In this document: piece after piece, positions 55,791 through 64,000 of the stretch
Layout of the letters: every line of letters begins with the position of its first letter
Position numbering within the stretch: position 1 is the stretch's first letter
DNA from: a marine actinobacterium MedAcidi-G2B
GTDB lineage: Bacteria; Actinomycetota; Acidimicrobiia; Acidimicrobiales; MedAcidi-G1
NCBI GenBank assembly: GCA_000817115.1
Contig: JUEO01000002.1
Coordinates: 1 to 64,000 of the forward strand
Reading direction: 5' to 3'
Length of the DNA: 64,000 nucleotides
Program-made: the position numbers and the translations under genes
The notes under the pieces: model-generated
The model's database searches: none
Told to the model about the DNA's origin: nothing
Seen by the model: the letters and a program-made list of their open reading frames with translations, nothing else

Positions 55791-58370
55791 ATGAGAAAAA
55801 AAGCTCTAACCGCAAAGTCAATCCGACGTGAATTCATTGACTTTTATGTCGCAAGAGACCACTTTCATGAGTCATCAGACAGTCTCATACCTGATGACTC
55901 AACTCTGCTCTTTACTAACTCAGGCATGGTGCAGTTCAAATCATATTTAACTGGAGAGCAGCCAGCCCCTTGGCCACGTGCCGTTACTGTTCAAAAATGT
56001 GCACGAGCAGGTGGGAAACACAACGACTTAGAAGAAGTAGGTCGCACAAGCCGCCACCTTACCTTTTTTGAAATGATGGGAAATTTCAGCTTTGGAGATT
56101 ATTTCAAATCAGAAGCTTGCGCATTTGCTTGGGAATTCGTAACCAAAAACCTTGGCCTAGATCCTGAACGTCTTTGGATAACAGTTCATGAGACTGACGA
56201 TGAGGCCGCCACCATATGGGAAGAAGAAGTCGGAGTTTCTGCCGACCGAATTCAACGCCTAGACGAAGACAACTATTGGCGCATGGCCGACACTGGGCCT
56301 TGCGGACCCTGCTCAGAAATTTTTTGGGACAAAGGACCAGAGCACGGCGAAGAAGGCGGACCCGCCCATGGAGGAGAAGAAAGATTTGTTGAAATCTGGA
56401 ATCTAGTTTTCATGCAATTTGAACAGCATGCAGATGGCTCTCAAACCCCACTTCCGGCCCCGTCAATTGATACAGGCCTAGGATTAGAACGCGTTCTCTC
56501 CGTTTTGCAAGGTGTTGATTCTGTATGGGAGACAGACGAGTTTTCCACGCTTTTAAAAAGCATCAGTGAATTAACACAAGTTGCACAAAAAGAGAGTGAA
56601 AGTTTCGATGTCTCAATGCGGATCTTGGCCGATCATGCACGATCATCAACATTTCTAATAAATGATGGAGTGTTTCCTTCCAACGAAGACAGGGGATATG
56701 TACTTCGTCGTATTATTCGACGAGCAGTACGGCACGCATGGCTACTAGGAGTAGAAGATCAGATCATGGCTTCGTTAGTAGATGTAGTTGTTGAAATGAT
56801 GGGTTCGGATTATCCAGAACTTGCACAAAACCATGATTACATACGAGGAGTCATAGATCGGGAGGAAGAAGGTTTTAGAGAGACTTTGCGTTCAGGACTA
56901 ACGATTTTAGATACGGCTATAGATGGATTAAAGACCGGAGAGTTTCTTGATGGGCAAGTCATTTTCAAACTTCACGACACCTACGGGTTCCCCCTTGAAC
57001 TAACTGAGGAAATAACCAGAGAGCGGGGAATCTCTATAGATTCTCAAGGGTTCTCAGAAGCCATGAATGAACAAAAAGAACGAGCAAAAGCTGCGCGAAA
57101 AGAAAATGGTACAGCAGACATTTCAGGAGATCTACGTCCCTTACTTGAAGAGCATGGTTTAACTTCCTTTATAGGGCGAGAAGAAAATAAAACAGAAGCA
57201 GAAGTTCTTTACATAGAAAACAACTATGTCGTGCTAGACAGAACTCCTTTCTATGCAGAATCTGGAGGTCAGATAGGAGATACTGGCACTCTCACTAACA
57301 CCAGAGGAGCTGTTCGAGTTATTGATACCAAACTAGCTCTAGATGGATTGCATGTTCATGAGACAGAAGATAATGAACTAGAGATAGCAGTCGGAGACAA
57401 ATTAGTAGTAGAAATTGATGTAGCTCGCCGAATGGATATTCGCCGCAATCACACCGCCACACATCTATTGCATTCAGCACTACGACGAGTTCTTGGCGAA
57501 CATGTAAAACAACAAGGGTCATGGGTAGGTCCGGACCGGTTGCGTTTCGACTTCAGTCATTATGCAGCCGTGCAACCAGAAGAGATAAGAGAGATAGAAG
57601 ACATGGTGAACATGGAAGTGCTCAACAACTTACCTTGTAACCACTATGAAACTTCTAAAGAAAAAGCTGAAGCGGCAGGAGCAATTGCTTTCTTTGGTGA
57701 CAAATACGGGGATAGTGTACGAGTGCTTGAAGCGGGATCGAGCTCAATTGAACTTTGTGGAGGAACTCATGTCAACGCACTCGGAGACATTGGAGCTTTT
57801 AAGATCATCACAGAGGGGTCAGTAGGAGCGAACATCCGCCGCATAGAAGCGATCACAGGGCCTGCTCCAATCAATCGTTTGAGAGACTTAGAATCTACTC
57901 TTGCTTCTGCTTCAGAGAAATTAGGAGTACCGATAGATGATGTTCTTGAAGGTATAGACAAACGAATAGCTGAGAATAAAGAAATAAAGAACGAACTCAA
58001 TGAAGTTCGCCGAGCATTAGCACTAAACCAGGTAGATGCGCTGGTAGAGACAGCAGAGAACGGTTTAGTGATCGCTCAGGTCACAGGAGTGGACCAAGAT
58101 GGACTGAGAGAACTAGCTACCGCCATTTCTTCTAGGGGCGGGATAAGAGCCGTTGTGTTAGGACTAGCACCAGAGGGAGGTGGAGCAGCTCTTGTATCTA
58201 TAGTTACATCTGATAGCGGATTAGACGCAGGTGCTCTTGTCTCCGAATCTGCAAAAACAATTGGTGGCGGGGGACGATTGAACTCAGAAATGACGGTTAT
58301 AGGCGGACGCCAGCCTGAAAATCTTCAAGAGGCGCTTGACCAAGCTCGCCATGCAGCCGAAACAATCTAA
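55791..58370 (+). CDS. alaS: Alanyl-tRNA synthetase
   Basis: Class II synthetase with aminoacylation, tRNA-recognition, editing and C-Ala domains. SIRREFIDFYVARDHFHESS, FTNSGMVQFKSYLTG, FFEMMGNFSFGDYFK and TGPCGPCSEI mark the core. The editing zinc ligands are intact: NHTATHLLH and ELCGGTHV. A C-terminal glycine-rich GGGGRLNSEMTVIGG ends it. 859 residues, complete. Its 3' end overlaps ruvX by 20 bases. Confidence 0.97.
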   Translation: MRKKALTAKSIRREFIDFYVARDHFHESSDSLIPDDSTLLFTNSGMVQFKSYLTGEQPAPWPRAVTVQKCARAGGKHNDLEEVGRTSRHLTFFEMMGNFSFGDYFKSEACAFAWEFVTKNLGLDPERLWITVHETDDEAATIWEEEVGVSADRIQRLDEDNYWRMADTGPCGPCSEIFWDKGPEHGEEGGPAHGGEERFVEIWNLVFMQFEQHADGSQTPLPAPSIDTGLGLERVLSVLQGVDSVWETDEFSTLLKSISELTQVAQKESESFDVSMRILADHARSSTFLINDGVFPSNEDRGYVLRRIIRRAVRHAWLLGVEDQIMASLVDVVVEMMGSDYPELAQNHDYIRGVIDREEEGFRETLRSGLTILDTAIDGLKTGEFLDGQVIFKLHDTYGFPLELTEEITRERGISIDSQGFSEAMNEQKERAKAARKENGTADISGDLRPLLEEHGLTSFIGREENKTEAEVLYIENNYVVLDRTPFYAESGGQIGDTGTLTNTRGAVRVIDTKLALDGLHVHETEDNELEIAVGDKLVVEIDVARRMDIRRNHTATHLLHSALRRVLGEHVKQQGSWVGPDRLRFDFSHYAAVQPEEIREIEDMVNMEVLNNLPCNHYETSKEKAEAAGAIAFFGDKYGDSVRVLEAGSSSIELCGGTHVNALGDIGAFKIITEGSVGANIRRIEAITGPAPINRLRDLESTLASASEKLGVPIDDVLEGIDKRIAENKEIKNELNEVRRALALNQVDALVETAENGLVIAQVTGVDQDGLRELATAISSRGGIRAVVLGLAPEGGGAALVSIVTSDSGLDAGALVSESAKTIGGGGRLNSEMTVIGGRQPENLQEALDQARHAAETI

Positions 58371-58803
58371 AAATAAAGTGCGTGCTCTCGGATTAGATTT
58401 AGGAACTAAACGTATAGGTGTGGCAGTTAGCGATAGTGATGGGCTATTAGCAACCCCTATAGAGGTAGTTAAACGGCTTGGAGATACATCCAAAGAACAT
58501 CTTGCAATAGAGGCGTTAGCTAAGGAATGGGAAGTTGACGTTGTAGTGGTAGGAGTTCCTTATTCTTTAGATGGGAGTATTGGCCCCATGGCAAAGAAAA
58601 CTCTTACTGAAGTAAAAAAACTAGATAACACATTGTCGGTGCCTATTGAGATCTGCGATGAGCGTCTGACCACTGTCACTGCAGAGCGCTCTTTAAGAGA
58701 GCAGGGAGTTACATCTAAGGATGGGCGGAAAGTAGTTGACCAGTTGGCAGCATCAATTTTGCTTCAAGCCTGGTTGGATAGTCGTCGGAATTTGGAGGAT
58801 TAG
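58351..58803 (+). CDS. ruvX: Holliday junction resolvase-like protein RuvX (YqgF)
   Basis: RNase H-fold nuclease implicated in 16S rRNA 5' processing. ALGLDLGTKRIGVAVSDSDG holds the first catalytic Asp, VDVVVVGVPYSLDGSIGPMA the second acid region, PIEICDERLTTVTAERSL the Glu, and KVVDQLAASILLQAWLD the last Asp. 150 residues from ATG 58351; a TTG 15 bases upstream is possible. Order alaS-ruvX-mltG-aroE is conserved in bacteria. Confidence 0.93.
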   Translation: MQPKQSKNKVRALGLDLGTKRIGVAVSDSDGLLATPIEVVKRLGDTSKEHLAIEALAKEWEVDVVVVGVPYSLDGSIGPMAKKTLTEVKKLDNTLSVPIEICDERLTTVTAERSLREQGVTSKDGRKVVDQLAASILLQAWLDSRRNLED

Positions 58804-60183
58804 GTGAGCGCTGAAGACGAGAATGAAACATCTGAAAGAGACGGGAAAACTTTTCGTTCTTCAGCAGACATGGCACCTGGAAACAAAGCGAATGAGACTT
58901 CGGTGGGCAAACCAAGTGTTTCTGATTCTGCAACGGAAGGAATACCAGTTGTACCTGAAGATGTTGCCATAGAAGAGGCAGTGGTATGGGATCCATCCGT
59001 ATATAAGGAATCGGAAAAGGGAACAATTTTTGGAGAGGAATTGGAGGTAGATGCCAATGTGCGTTGGGTTCGCCACCGTAGGCCGTTGGGTCCAATTCCA
59101 CGTTGGGCATTTGTCGTATTTTTGCTTCTGATAGGAGCAACTTTCGCCTATCGAAAAGTTGATCAGTGGGTTAATTCACTGGTGACACCGGATGCGCCAC
59201 CAGGTGATGAAATAGAGTTTGTCGTTGAACCTGGATGGTCTTCGGGTGAAGTTGCAGTGGCTCTAGGTTCAGCAGGAATTATTGATAATTCACCGATGTT
59301 TCGGCAGTGGATGCGATGCCATTCAATGATTGGCTGGTTTATTGACTGTCCGTCAGGGATTGAGTACGAATTTCAAGCAGGGGATTACTTGCTTCAAGAG
59401 CATTTAGCATTTCAAGACGTTGTAGACATCTTGAATGAAGGACCAATACCACCAGAAGTCATACGGGTAACAATTCCTGAGGGCCTTACTATTAGCCAGA
59501 TGGTCGTAAATATCAAAGAACGCATGCCTACTTACAGTGAGGCTCAATTAAACGAAGCTTTTTCTAGCGATATTGTTCGATGGGAACATTATCCAGAAGA
59601 TTTTTTTCTGCCATGGTATGAAGGGATGTTCTTTCCCGACACATATCAGTTGGACGAAGCTACTCTTACCGATGAAATGAGCCTTGTAACTCGTATGCAT
59701 AATCAGTTCCTCAACGTTGTGGAAGAAATTGAACTTGAGGAAAAGGCAGCAGCGGTAGGTCTAACTCCCTATGAGGCTTTAGTTGTTGCGTCTTTGATTG
59801 AAGAAGAGGCCTTATTGAATGAAGAACGAGCCAAAATCTCTCAAGTGATCCATAATCGCTTGGAGCAAGGATGGTCTCTTGGAATGGAGTCAACAGTTCG
59901 TTATGCAGTAGGGAAAATGTCTGGAGAGTCTTTAACTAGAGAAGATCTGAATAGCGATTCGCCCTGGAACACATGGATAGAACCCGGACTTCCTCTTACA
60001 CCAATTTCTGCACCAGGTAGAGCCTCACTTGAAGCAGCAGTAAGCCCAGAAGATGGGCCATGGATGTTCTTTGTTCGTACTGATGAGAACGGAGTGGTGG
60101 GAGCTCATACTTTTACGGTCACTAGTGAAGAATTCGCAGAAGCAGTCGCAATATGTCGAGAAAAGGATTTAGGTTGTGGCTAA
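58804..60183 (+). CDS. mltG: Endolytic murein transglycosylase MltG
   Basis: Cuts nascent peptidoglycan strands outside the membrane. An acidic, serine-rich cytosolic stretch of about 100 residues precedes the helix (about 101-116); E. coli MltG has almost none. Outside, the LysM-like region is followed by VIRVTIPEGLTISQMV, FFPDTYQL and the catalytic segment ASLIEEEALLNEERAKI (Glu near 333), then RLEQGWSLGMESTVRYA. 459 residues. GTG start directly after the ruvX stop. The long tail may hold regulatory contacts. Confidence 0.93.
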   Translation: MSAEDENETSERDGKTFRSSADMAPGNKANETSVGKPSVSDSATEGIPVVPEDVAIEEAVVWDPSVYKESEKGTIFGEELEVDANVRWVRHRRPLGPIPRWAFVVFLLLIGATFAYRKVDQWVNSLVTPDAPPGDEIEFVVEPGWSSGEVAVALGSAGIIDNSPMFRQWMRCHSMIGWFIDCPSGIEYEFQAGDYLLQEHLAFQDVVDILNEGPIPPEVIRVTIPEGLTISQMVVNIKERMPTYSEAQLNEAFSSDIVRWEHYPEDFFLPWYEGMFFPDTYQLDEATLTDEMSLVTRMHNQFLNVVEEIELEEKAAAVGLTPYEALVVASLIEEEALLNEERAKISQVIHNRLEQGWSLGMESTVRYAVGKMSGESLTREDLNSDSPWNTWIEPGLPLTPISAPGRASLEAAVSPEDGPWMFFVRTDENGVVGAHTFTVTSEEFAEAVAICREKDLGCG

Positions 60184-60214
60184 TAATTTAAAAAACGTTC
60201 TTGGAAGAACTGAT

Positions 60215-61045
60215 ATGTCAACAACTCGTGCAGCAGTCATTGGATCACCAGTTACTCATTCTCTTTCACCATTACTGCACAATGCAGCTTTCAACTCTTT
60301 GGGTATGGACTGGGAGTACTTAGCTCTTGAAATTACTGAAAGCGAACTTGATGAAGTTCTTGCCCAAATGAGGTCAGGAAATCTGGGTGGGTTGTCAGTC
60401 ACGATGCCTTTAAAAACAAGGGTGGCGTCGTTAGTTGATGAATGCACTTCTACTGCTGAAAAATTGAGCGCAGTTAATTGTGTTGTTGCCAATGAAAAAG
60501 GTTTGATCGGACATAACACTGACGGAGACGGCTTCCTAAATGGATTGATTCATGAAGCACAATTTGATCCAAAAGGTAAAAAAGTGGCGGTCATTGGAGC
60601 CGGCGGAGCAGCTCGGGCAGTTATAGAAGCCTTAGCGAGGTCAGGGGCCGCTTCCATCATGGTAGTAAATAGGACTCCAGCGAAAGCAGAAAGCGCTGCA
60701 GATTTAGCAGGAGAAGTCGGGGCTGTTGGAACATTAGAAGATATTTCTGGAGCCGATCTTGTAGTCAATGCAACCTCTATTGGCATGAAAGATAGCCAAG
60801 TAGATATCCCATGCTCGGTAGATCTTCTTCATTCCAGCCAACTCGTTGTTGATCTTATTTATCATCCACTGGAAACTAGGTGGATTTCATTAGCTAAACA
60901 AAAAGGAATAGATTCCTATAACGGAGTTTCTATGCTTCTGTTTCAAGCAGCTGAAGCCTTTACGCTGTGGACCGGTGAAGAAGCTCCCATATCAATTATG
61001 CAAGAAGCAATCACACAGGAACTTGAAAAACGAACGCAAAACTAA
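60215..61045 (+). CDS. aroE: Shikimate dehydrogenase
   Basis: NADPH reduction of 3-dehydroshikimate. AAVIGSPVTHSLSPLLHNAAF binds shikimate, VTMPLKTRV has the catalytic lysine, NTDGDGFLNGL the paired aspartate, VIGAGGAARAVIEAL binds NADP, and NRTPAKAE follows. 276 residues from ATG 60215 (GGAAG 7 bases upstream, family-like N-terminus). GTG 60176, overlapping mltG by 8 bases, would add 13 residues. Confidence 0.94.
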   Translation: MSTTRAAVIGSPVTHSLSPLLHNAAFNSLGMDWEYLALEITESELDEVLAQMRSGNLGGLSVTMPLKTRVASLVDECTSTAEKLSAVNCVVANEKGLIGHNTDGDGFLNGLIHEAQFDPKGKKVAVIGAGGAARAVIEALARSGAASIMVVNRTPAKAESAADLAGEVGAVGTLEDISGADLVVNATSIGMKDSQVDIPCSVDLLHSSQLVVDLIYHPLETRWISLAKQKGIDSYNGVSMLLFQAAEAFTLWTGEEAPISIMQEAITQELEKRTQN

Positions 61046-61072
61046 GTTAATTAAAAGAAAAGGAAAGCAAGT

Positions 61073-61363
61073 ATGAAATTCATTCAAGTCATGGAGTTCA
61101 ATTCGACTAGTGAAGAGGCTCAAAAAGGTTTAGAAGAATACATAGAGGTTGCTGGTTCAAAGACCACTGCGCGTGTTGTCACACTATGTGTTGATCGAGA
61201 TAATCCTGAAACCATCGTTCAAATAGTTGAGTTTGACTCCTATGAGTCGGCGACTCAGAACAATGAGTTGGAAGAAACGAAAGAAGCTTCAAGCGAACAT
61301 GAAGAAAACATAGGTGAAGTTAATTTCCGTAATCTTGATGTTGTGGGGGTATACGAACTCTAA
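61073..61363 (+). CDS. Small ferredoxin-like-fold protein (ABM/dimeric barrel type), unknown
   Basis: 96 residues. MKFIQVMEFNSTSEEAQKGLEEYI, TTARVVTLCVDRDNPETIVQIVEFDSYESA and the end FRNLDVVGVYEL show the beta-alpha-beta pattern of antibiotic-biosynthesis-monooxygenase-like dimeric barrels. No catalytic residue can be named. It has a clear ribosome site (AAGGAAA) and lies between aroE and aroK, where mycobacteria have other genes and aroC (chorismate synthase) precedes aroK. Function unknown. Confidence 0.68.
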   Translation: MKFIQVMEFNSTSEEAQKGLEEYIEVAGSKTTARVVTLCVDRDNPETIVQIVEFDSYESATQNNELEETKEASSEHEENIGEVNFRNLDVVGVYEL

Positions 61364-61380
61364 ATAAAACATCTATTTAC

Positions 61381-61418
61381 TGTTCTTAAGTAATAATCCG
61401 CTGTTCTGAGTAATCCGC
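61381..61418 (+). repeat. Imperfect tandem repeat upstream of aroK promoter
   Basis: Two copies side by side: 61381-61401 (TGTTCT...AGTAATAATCCGC) and 61402-61418 (TGTTCTGAGTAATCCGC). They share TGTTCT, AGTAAT-like and ATCCGC blocks, with 4 bases inserted in the first. The second copy ends 6 bases before the -10 box at 61425, so it covers the -35 region. It may be an operator or an activator site for the aroK-aroB-aroQ unit. Confidence 0.45.
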
Positions 61419-61424
61419 AGTGGG

Positions 61425-61430
61425 TATCCT
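61425..61430 (+). promoter_or_regulatory. -10 box for leaderless aroK
   Basis: TATCCT, then 7 bases, then ATG 61438. An in-frame GTG at 61420 lies upstream of the box and is unlikely. Confidence 0.5.
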
Positions 61431-61437
61431 TATATAT

Positions 61438-61974
61438 ATGGATACCGATTTGTGTACTCATGTGGCTCTTGTGGGGCTTATGGGTGCAGGCAAAACTGTA
61501 ATAGGTGCTTCTTTAGCGCGAAAAAGTAACGTTCGTCACGTTGATCTAGATCGCTGGATTCAAAATAGGTATGGCCGTTCCATAGGGGTCATTTTTAACG
61601 AACGCGGAGAAAAAGGTTTTAGAGAGATTGAAACCGATGCATTAAAGGAGGTACTTGGGTCTGAGGAGCCCGTTGTCCTATCAACAGGTGGTGGGGTCAT
61701 AGTTCAAGATGAAAATAGATCCATACTTAAGGAAAATTCTCACGTTATTTGGCTTAAAGTCACGCCAGAAGGCTTAGCTAAAAGAGTTGGAGAAGGCAGA
61801 GGTAGACCCTTATTAAAAGACAAAGACCCTCTTGAGGTGCTACAACTTCTAAATGCAGAACGGGAAGAAAACTATAAAGAAGTCGCCGACCTTGTGATAG
61901 ATGCAGAGAGTGGGACAGTGGAAGAAATCTCTGACCATATTTTGGCGCTAACTATTTCAAAAGGTAACAAATGA
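61438..61974 (+). CDS. aroK: Shikimate kinase
   Basis: Phosphorylates shikimate with ATP. VALVGLMGAGKTVIG is the P-loop, DLDRWIQNRYG and FNERGEKGFREIE bind shikimate, STGGGVIV is the GGG motif, and VGEGRGRPLL the lid arginines. 178 residues from ATG 61438. Overlaps aroB by 4 bases. Confidence 0.94.
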   Translation: MDTDLCTHVALVGLMGAGKTVIGASLARKSNVRHVDLDRWIQNRYGRSIGVIFNERGEKGFREIETDALKEVLGSEEPVVLSTGGGVIVQDENRSILKENSHVIWLKVTPEGLAKRVGEGRGRPLLKDKDPLEVLQLLNAEREENYKEVADLVIDAESGTVEEISDHILALTISKGNK

Positions 61975-62981
61975 TAGAAATTAAAGTGCCACTGAGTGAA
62001 GGTAGAGAATATCCGGTATTGGTAGGAGCCAATGCGCGAGAAGAACTAGATTCAGTACTCCCCAAAGACTCCCAGCGCGTTGCCATAATTACGCAAGAAA
62101 ATATTGGTGTGAGCGTAAATCTGGAAACAGAAAACGAAATTTTTCTAATCCCTGATGGCGAAGAGGCAAAGACTTTAAAAACCATCGAGTCACTTTGTCG
62201 TTCCTTTACGAGGTGGGGATTAACTCGAAATGACTGCATCGTTGGTATAGGTGGGGGCGTAGTCACTGATGTCGCCGGCTTCGCAGCAGCGACATATCAC
62301 CGAGGAACGCCTGTAATACATGTACCTACTTCTCTACTTGGTCAAATTGATGCGTCGATTGGTGGGAAAACAGGTGTGAATCTTCCCGAAGGAAAAAATT
62401 TAGTTGGAGCCTTCTGGCAACCAACAGCCGTGCTATGTGATACTTCTGTCTTGAACACGCTTCCAGAAAGAGAAATGTTAAGTGGTTATGGAGAGATGGC
62501 CAAGTACCACTTTCTTGGTAGCGGGAATTTAGATGACCTGAACTTAGAGGAGAAAATTGCCAGATGTGTGGAGATCAAAGCTCAAGTAGTTGCATCGGAT
62601 GAGAGAGAGGCAGGAACTCGAGCAATTCTGAATTATGGGCACACCTTAGGCCACGCACTTGAAACTACAAAAAACTATGACCTTCGACATGGTGAAGCAA
62701 TAGCAATTGGGCTGGTCTTTGCCGCAGAACTTGCACACAAACTTGGACGAATAGATAAAGACAGAGTAGAGGAACATCGTTTGGTAGTTGATCAATACGG
62801 GCTAAGCAGCATGATGCCTCAAGGAATAGAACCTGATGTCATAATGGAAGTCATGGCTCGAGATAAAAAAGCTATCAATGGTTTGACTTTTGTTCTAGAT
62901 GGACCAGATGGAGTAGAGGTTGTTACAGGTATTGAACCATCAATAGTACGTGAGATCATTCATCACATGGATGAGAGTTAA
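61971..62981 (+). CDS. aroB: 3-dehydroquinate synthase
   Basis: Cyclises DAHP to 3-dehydroquinate, with NAD and a metal. LIPDGEEAKTLKTIESL, GIGGGVVTDVAGFAAATYHRG, VPTSLLGQIDASIGGKTGVN are typical, and the metal ligands are in GYGEMAKY, NYGHTLGHALE and RHGEAIAIGL. 336 residues, slightly short for the family but with all sites present. Confidence 0.95.
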   Translation: MIEIKVPLSEGREYPVLVGANAREELDSVLPKDSQRVAIITQENIGVSVNLETENEIFLIPDGEEAKTLKTIESLCRSFTRWGLTRNDCIVGIGGGVVTDVAGFAAATYHRGTPVIHVPTSLLGQIDASIGGKTGVNLPEGKNLVGAFWQPTAVLCDTSVLNTLPEREMLSGYGEMAKYHFLGSGNLDDLNLEEKIARCVEIKAQVVASDEREAGTRAILNYGHTLGHALETTKNYDLRHGEAIAIGLVFAAELAHKLGRIDKDRVEEHRLVVDQYGLSSMMPQGIEPDVIMEVMARDKKAINGLTFVLDGPDGVEVVTGIEPSIVREIIHHMDES

Positions 62982-62991
62982 AGAGATACTT

Positions 62992-63453
62992 ATGAATACA
63001 GAATCTTCAAAATCGCAGATAAAAATCCTTATCCTTTCAGGACCAAATCTCAATCTTCTTGGGGAAAGAGAACCAGAGACTTATGGAGATCAAACTCTTG
63101 AAAGTCATATAGAAACAGCCGAGAAAGCAGCAGATCAGAAAGGCATGACAGTTGAACACCTTCAATCAAACCATGAAGGTGCACTCGTAGATGCAATTCA
63201 TTCAGCAAGAGAAAGATGTGATGCCATAATCATAAATCCTGGAGCTTTCACTCATTACGCATGGGCTATCCATGATGCGCTTCAGACTTTTGATGGACCA
63301 GTTATTGAAGTACACCTTTCTAACCCTGCTGCTCGCGAACCATGGCGCCACACTTCTGTTGTTGCACCAGTGGCAGCTGGAACGATTGCTGGGTTTGGTG
63401 GATATGGGTACCAAATTGCTGTTGATGCTGTTTCTGAATTACTTACGCAATAA
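62992..63453 (+). CDS. aroQ: 3-dehydroquinate dehydratase, type II
   Basis: Dehydrates 3-dehydroquinate to 3-dehydroshikimate, as a dodecamer in this family. SGPNLNLLGEREPETYG includes the catalytic tyrosine and lid arginine, then LQSNHEGALVDAIH, INPGAFTHYAWAIHDAL and the substrate segment EVHLSNPAAREPWRH. About 153 residues. ATG 62992, 10 bases after the aroB stop, fits the family; an upstream ATG inside aroB would add 14 residues. Confidence 0.94.
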   Translation: MNTESSKSQIKILILSGPNLNLLGEREPETYGDQTLESHIETAEKAADQKGMTVEHLQSNHEGALVDAIHSARERCDAIIINPGAFTHYAWAIHDALQTFDGPVIEVHLSNPAAREPWRHTSVVAPVAAGTIAGFGGYGYQIAVDAVSELLTQ

Positions 63454-63461
63454 GGAAAAAA

Positions 63462-64000
63462 GTGAATACAACTGAACGACTCAAAAAACTAACGAGCCAT
63501 TTCGAAGAAGTTGGTTGCGAAGCTTTTTTTGTAACAAAACTCATAAATATCAGGTATCTAACTGGTTTTACTGGGTCAGCAGGGAAGCTATGGGTGACGA
63601 AAGACAAGGCGGTCCTATTTACCGACGGAAGATACGCAGAACAAGCTCCAGCTGAAACAGAAAACACTTCAATAGAGGTAGTAATACAGGTACAAGGTTT
63701 CGACAAGATTTTGAAAGAATTAAGTGATGGAGTTGCAGGATTGGGATTAGAGGCTGCTTCAATCACATGGGAGCAGCAACAGCAAATCAGTGAATGGATT
63801 CCTTCAGTAGATCTTGTTCCCACTACGGGCCTTATAGAAAAAATACGCGAGATAAAAGATTCAGAAGAGTTAGAACACATGAAAGAAGCGGCGTCTATCG
63901 CGGATAAAGCACTTTCAGCAGCGAATGAAATGTTTGTTCCTGGAACAACTGAGAAGCACCTTGCTGCAGTACTCGATCATGAAATGCGTAAACACGGTGC
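63462..64000 (+). CDS. Xaa-Pro aminopeptidase (M24), N-terminal part (truncated by window edge)
   Basis: GTG at 63462 (AAGGA just upstream) opens a frame that stays open to the window end, 179 codons. The N-terminal creatinase-like domain reads ALFTDGRYAEQ-like as VLFTDGRYAEQAP, with INIRYLTGFTGSAG before it, and IEKIREIKDSEELEHMKEA begins the metal-binding pita-bread domain. In actinobacteria pepQ follows aroQ and precedes efp, which fits. Metal ligands lie beyond the edge. Confidence 0.9.
   Translation, partial: MNTTERLKKLTSHFEEVGCEAFFVTKLINIRYLTGFTGSAGKLWVTKDKAVLFTDGRYAEQAPAETENTSIEVVIQVQGFDKILKELSDGVAGLGLEAASITWEQQQQISEWIPSVDLVPTTGLIEKIREIKDSEELEHMKEAASIADKALSAANEMFVPGTTEKHLAAVLDHEMRKHG

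Noticed and set aside
58715..59140. 141-codon minus-strand frame across the ruvX-mltG junction
   Set aside because: Spans two real genes in antisense, low-complexity proline/leucine translation, no ribosome site.

Overview
The window looks like a contiguous chromosomal segment of a compact, mid-to-low GC (low 40s % by eye) actinobacterium. The best guess is a marine-type member of the class Acidimicrobiia; that placement is inference. The evidence is gene content and order. The right half (34.5-64 kb) follows the order pgsA-patA-pimA-pdxS-pdxT-yebC-ruvCAB-yajC-secDF-relA-hisS-aspS-rarA-alaS-ruvX-mltG-aroE-aroK-aroB-aroQ-pepQ, which as I recall it is the order in mycobacteria. The left half (1.5-33 kb) groups accA-type carboxylase, birA, LCP, a mannose-1-phosphate guanylyltransferase-like gene, F420 genes, manB, a Trm112-like gene, manA and ahcY, which also cluster in Actinobacteria. 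PIM lipid genes and F420 genes support the assignment.

Layout. 1-250: 5' end of a polysaccharide ABC-export permease, cut by the window edge. 0.4-4.9 kb: a GT4 glycosyltransferase, biotin carboxylase/BCCP, biotin ligase and a class IV aminotransferase. 4.9-21.9 kb: surface-glycan region with an LCP ligase, five glycosyltransferases, an unknown histidine-rich anchored protein, a sugar nucleotidyltransferase, three SDR sugar-nucleotide enzymes (including Gmd and an Rmd-like reductase), CofD and CofE for coenzyme F420, and a DUF5719-like protein. 22-25.3 kb: membrane thioredoxin-like protein, FtsH, CPBP protease. 25.3-31.7 kb: a large multi-membrane protein, a GtrA-GT2 fusion, ManB, Trm112-like protein, ManA. 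31.7-34.4 kb: AhcY, uridine kinase, an unknown membrane protein. 34.5-37.2 kb: phosphatidylinositol mannoside start-up operon. 37.3-39.2 kb: a degenerate M48-like protein and a DUF3048 lipoprotein. 39.2-64 kb: vitamin B6 synthase, recombination, queuosine, Sec, stringent response, tRNA synthetases, cell-wall hydrolase, shikimate pathway, and a truncated Xaa-Pro peptidase.

How it fits together. ManA and ManB make mannose-1-phosphate; the nucleotidyltransferase at 11.7 kb could make GDP-mannose; Gmd and the Rmd-like reductase would turn it into GDP-6-deoxyhexose (probably GDP-D-rhamnose). PimA and the glycosyltransferases would use these sugars, and the LCP protein could attach the finished polymer to the wall.

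The genome is very tight. Many junctions are 4-bp overlaps, two convergent pairs share one TTAA as both stop codons, and only one convergent junction holds recognisable terminators. Fourteen transcription-unit starts carry TAnnnT 6-8 bases before the start codon and mostly no Shine-Dalgarno, which points to widespread leaderless transcription. No mobile element, CRISPR array, rRNA or tRNA gene was seen. No gene-free stretch exceeds 300 bases. I did not find a clear new multi-gene system. The most unusual items are a tRNA-guanine transglycosylase without its zinc cysteines, an M48-family protein without HExxH, a GtrA-GT2 fusion in N-to-C order, and a tandem repeat upstream of the aroK promoter.
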